From assembly GCA_031255315.1 (NCBI GenBank), contig JAIRSS010000257.1:1-5636 (forward strand): a stretch of 5,636 nt of DNA, written 5' to 3'. Position 1 is the stretch's first letter. Each line of letters opens with the position of its first letter. Origin of the DNA: Spirochaetaceae bacterium (GTDB taxonomy: Bacteria; Spirochaetota; Spirochaetia; Treponematales; Breznakiellaceae). Positions 4,678-5,636 of the stretch are shown here, in pieces. The position numbers were made by a program, and so were the translations under genes. Under the pieces are notes generated by a model that was not told the origin of the DNA, made no database searches, and saw nothing but the letters and a program-made list of their open reading frames with translations.

Positions 4678-5636
4678 ATGATGAACATCCCAAACCGCAT
4701 CGTTTTTTTATCGGCTCCCGAATCTTTACGAGGCCGCATTGAAAACATTTCGGATCATTCCCATGGAGGAGAGGACTTTTCCATAGATCCGGCGGTCCCG
4801 ATCCCAGTGGAGCTGCCTCCGGGTGAAAATACTCTGAACATAGAGAATCTTTCCTGGGAGATGATCCTTGCGGGGATGATACGGGTTGTGGCGTCCGCGT
4901 CCGTGCGTCCGGCGGAATTGGATGAAGAGGACATCGATTACTACCGCCGCTTTGTCTTGGCGGTTAAGCCCGATATTATGGGTGAATTTACCGAAGCGGC
5001 TATTTTGAAGGCCCGTAACGGCGAATATAATCTGGCCCTGGAAATAATAGAGGCTTTGGAAGGGCTGTTCCCCGCGTCGCCGGAAGTCGTTCTAAACCGG
5101 GCGCTTATCCTGGAAAACCGTGCGGAGGCTCTGGAACAGTCCGGCCGGGAGAAAGAGGCGGAGGCCCAAAACATCCTGGCCCACGAAGCCTACCGGAAAC
5201 TGCTTTCCCAGGCCCAGCCCTTCCCCAACGCCCTCTTTAACGCCGGTTTCTTTTATATGAAACAGCGAAATTTTGATACGGCCAAGGAATGTTTTTCCGC
5301 GTATATTCCCTTGTCGGACGATTCGAAGAAGAAAGGCAGGGCCGCGTTTCTTCTTCGGGAAATCGAGAGCCGCGGGCTGGATGATGAGATTTTCCGGGAA
5401 GCCTACGATTCTATACGCACAGGGAATGTTGAGCAGGGATTGCTCAAAGTGAAAGATTTCCTGCAACGCCACAGTAATGTGTGGAATGGATGGTTCATCC
5501 TGGGCTGGGCCCTGCGGAAATTGGGGCGCTGGGAAGAGGGAGCGGCGGCTTTCAGAAAAACCATAGAACTTGGAGGGGATAACAGCGATACGAGGAACGA
5601 ACTTGCCATCTGCCTGATGGAACAGAAGAATTACGC
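4678..5636 (+). CDS. TPR-repeat protein, C-terminus beyond the window
   Basis: The frame stays open from ATG 4678 to the last base, giving 319 full codons. Residues 1-100 are a non-repeat N-terminal part with no signal peptide, so it is probably cytoplasmic. From about 104 on there are degenerate tetratricopeptide helix pairs: EAAILKARNGEYNLALEIIE (106-125), one around 139-176, ALFNAGFFYMKQRNFDTAKE (185-204), one at 236-265, and GWFILGWALRKLGRWEEGAA (271-290), which is the most canonical. Another begins at about 304. TPR arrays act as protein-binding scaffolds; the partner is unknown. The start is ATG 4678 or the adjacent ATG 4681. The Shine-Dalgarno is weak, and the 10-nt gap after the PilZ stop suggests translational coupling. 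Co-transcription suggests, but does not prove, a role in the same c-di-GMP pathway. Confidence 0.85.
   Translation, partial: MMNIPNRIVFLSAPESLRGRIENISDHSHGGEDFSIDPAVPIPVELPPGENTLNIENLSWEMILAGMIRVVASASVRPAELDEEDIDYYRRFVLAVKPDIMGEFTEAAILKARNGEYNLALEIIEALEGLFPASPEVVLNRALILENRAEALEQSGREKEAEAQNILAHEAYRKLLSQAQPFPNALFNAGFFYMKQRNFDTAKECFSAYIPLSDDSKKKGRAAFLLREIESRGLDDEIFREAYDSIRTGNVEQGLLKVKDFLQRHSNVWNGWFILGWALRKLGRWEEGAAAFRKTIELGGDNSDTRNELAICLMEQKNY

Noticed and set aside
4437..5472. Minus-strand frames opposite the PilZ and TPR genes
   Set aside because: The plus-strand frame is continuous from 4678 to the window end with TPR helix-pair patterns, so the antisense frames are shadows.

Overview
The window looks like chromosomal DNA of a spirochete, most likely a Treponema of the termite-gut type. 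The main evidence is the PilZ-domain protein at 3822-4667. Its long N-terminal domain (GVLTSQKI...YY, DFWPCVVYSSSFEGAK, SLRFCFK) is, as far as I know, of the spirochete-specific PilZN type. The GC-rich coding sequence beside AT-rich intergenic DNA and insertion sequence debris also fits. The genus is inferred from protein families recalled from memory, not from any search.

Layout. Positions 1-345 hold mobile-element debris read on the minus strand. The outer part is the start of a transposase that runs off the window (1-60), resembling the ISAzo13 family. Next to it is the first 51 codons of an IS200/IS605-type TnpA (111-266), broken where the other element begins. The hairpin-bearing left end of the IS200-like element lies at about 325-340. 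An intrinsic terminator (366-393) then closes an EamA/DMT-family membrane transporter gene (460-1404, minus). Divergent from it is pyrE (1447-2067, plus), orotate phosphoribosyltransferase of pyrimidine synthesis. Its extended -10 promoter element overlaps the transporter's start codon.

PyrE converges on an unrecognised exported protein (2242-3342, minus). This protein has a signal peptide, a globular N-terminal domain and a probable outer-membrane beta-barrel, and its gene has a clear promoter and Shine-Dalgarno site. Between the two genes are two strong hairpins without U-tracts. One of them contains a 33-bp repeat whose second, inverted copy lies in the large gap on the other side of the barrel gene.

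The gap 3343-3821 (479 bp) has no convincing gene. It holds three consecutive hairpins ending in a symmetrical, probably bidirectional terminator (3535-3644), then the second repeat copy, then the promoter of the PilZ gene. The PilZ gene has an intact RxxxR...DxSxxG c-di-GMP-binding signature. It is followed after 10 nt by a TPR-repeat protein (4678 to the window end, open), probably in the same operon.

How the genes relate: pyrE and the transporter are unrelated neighbours sharing a divergent promoter region. The PilZ and TPR genes plausibly form a c-di-GMP-linked unit. No complete novel system is visible. The observations most worth a second look are the nested insertion, the two promoters placed so that transcripts would start at the ATG (leaderless mRNAs), and the structured, repeat-bearing intergenic DNA around the barrel gene.
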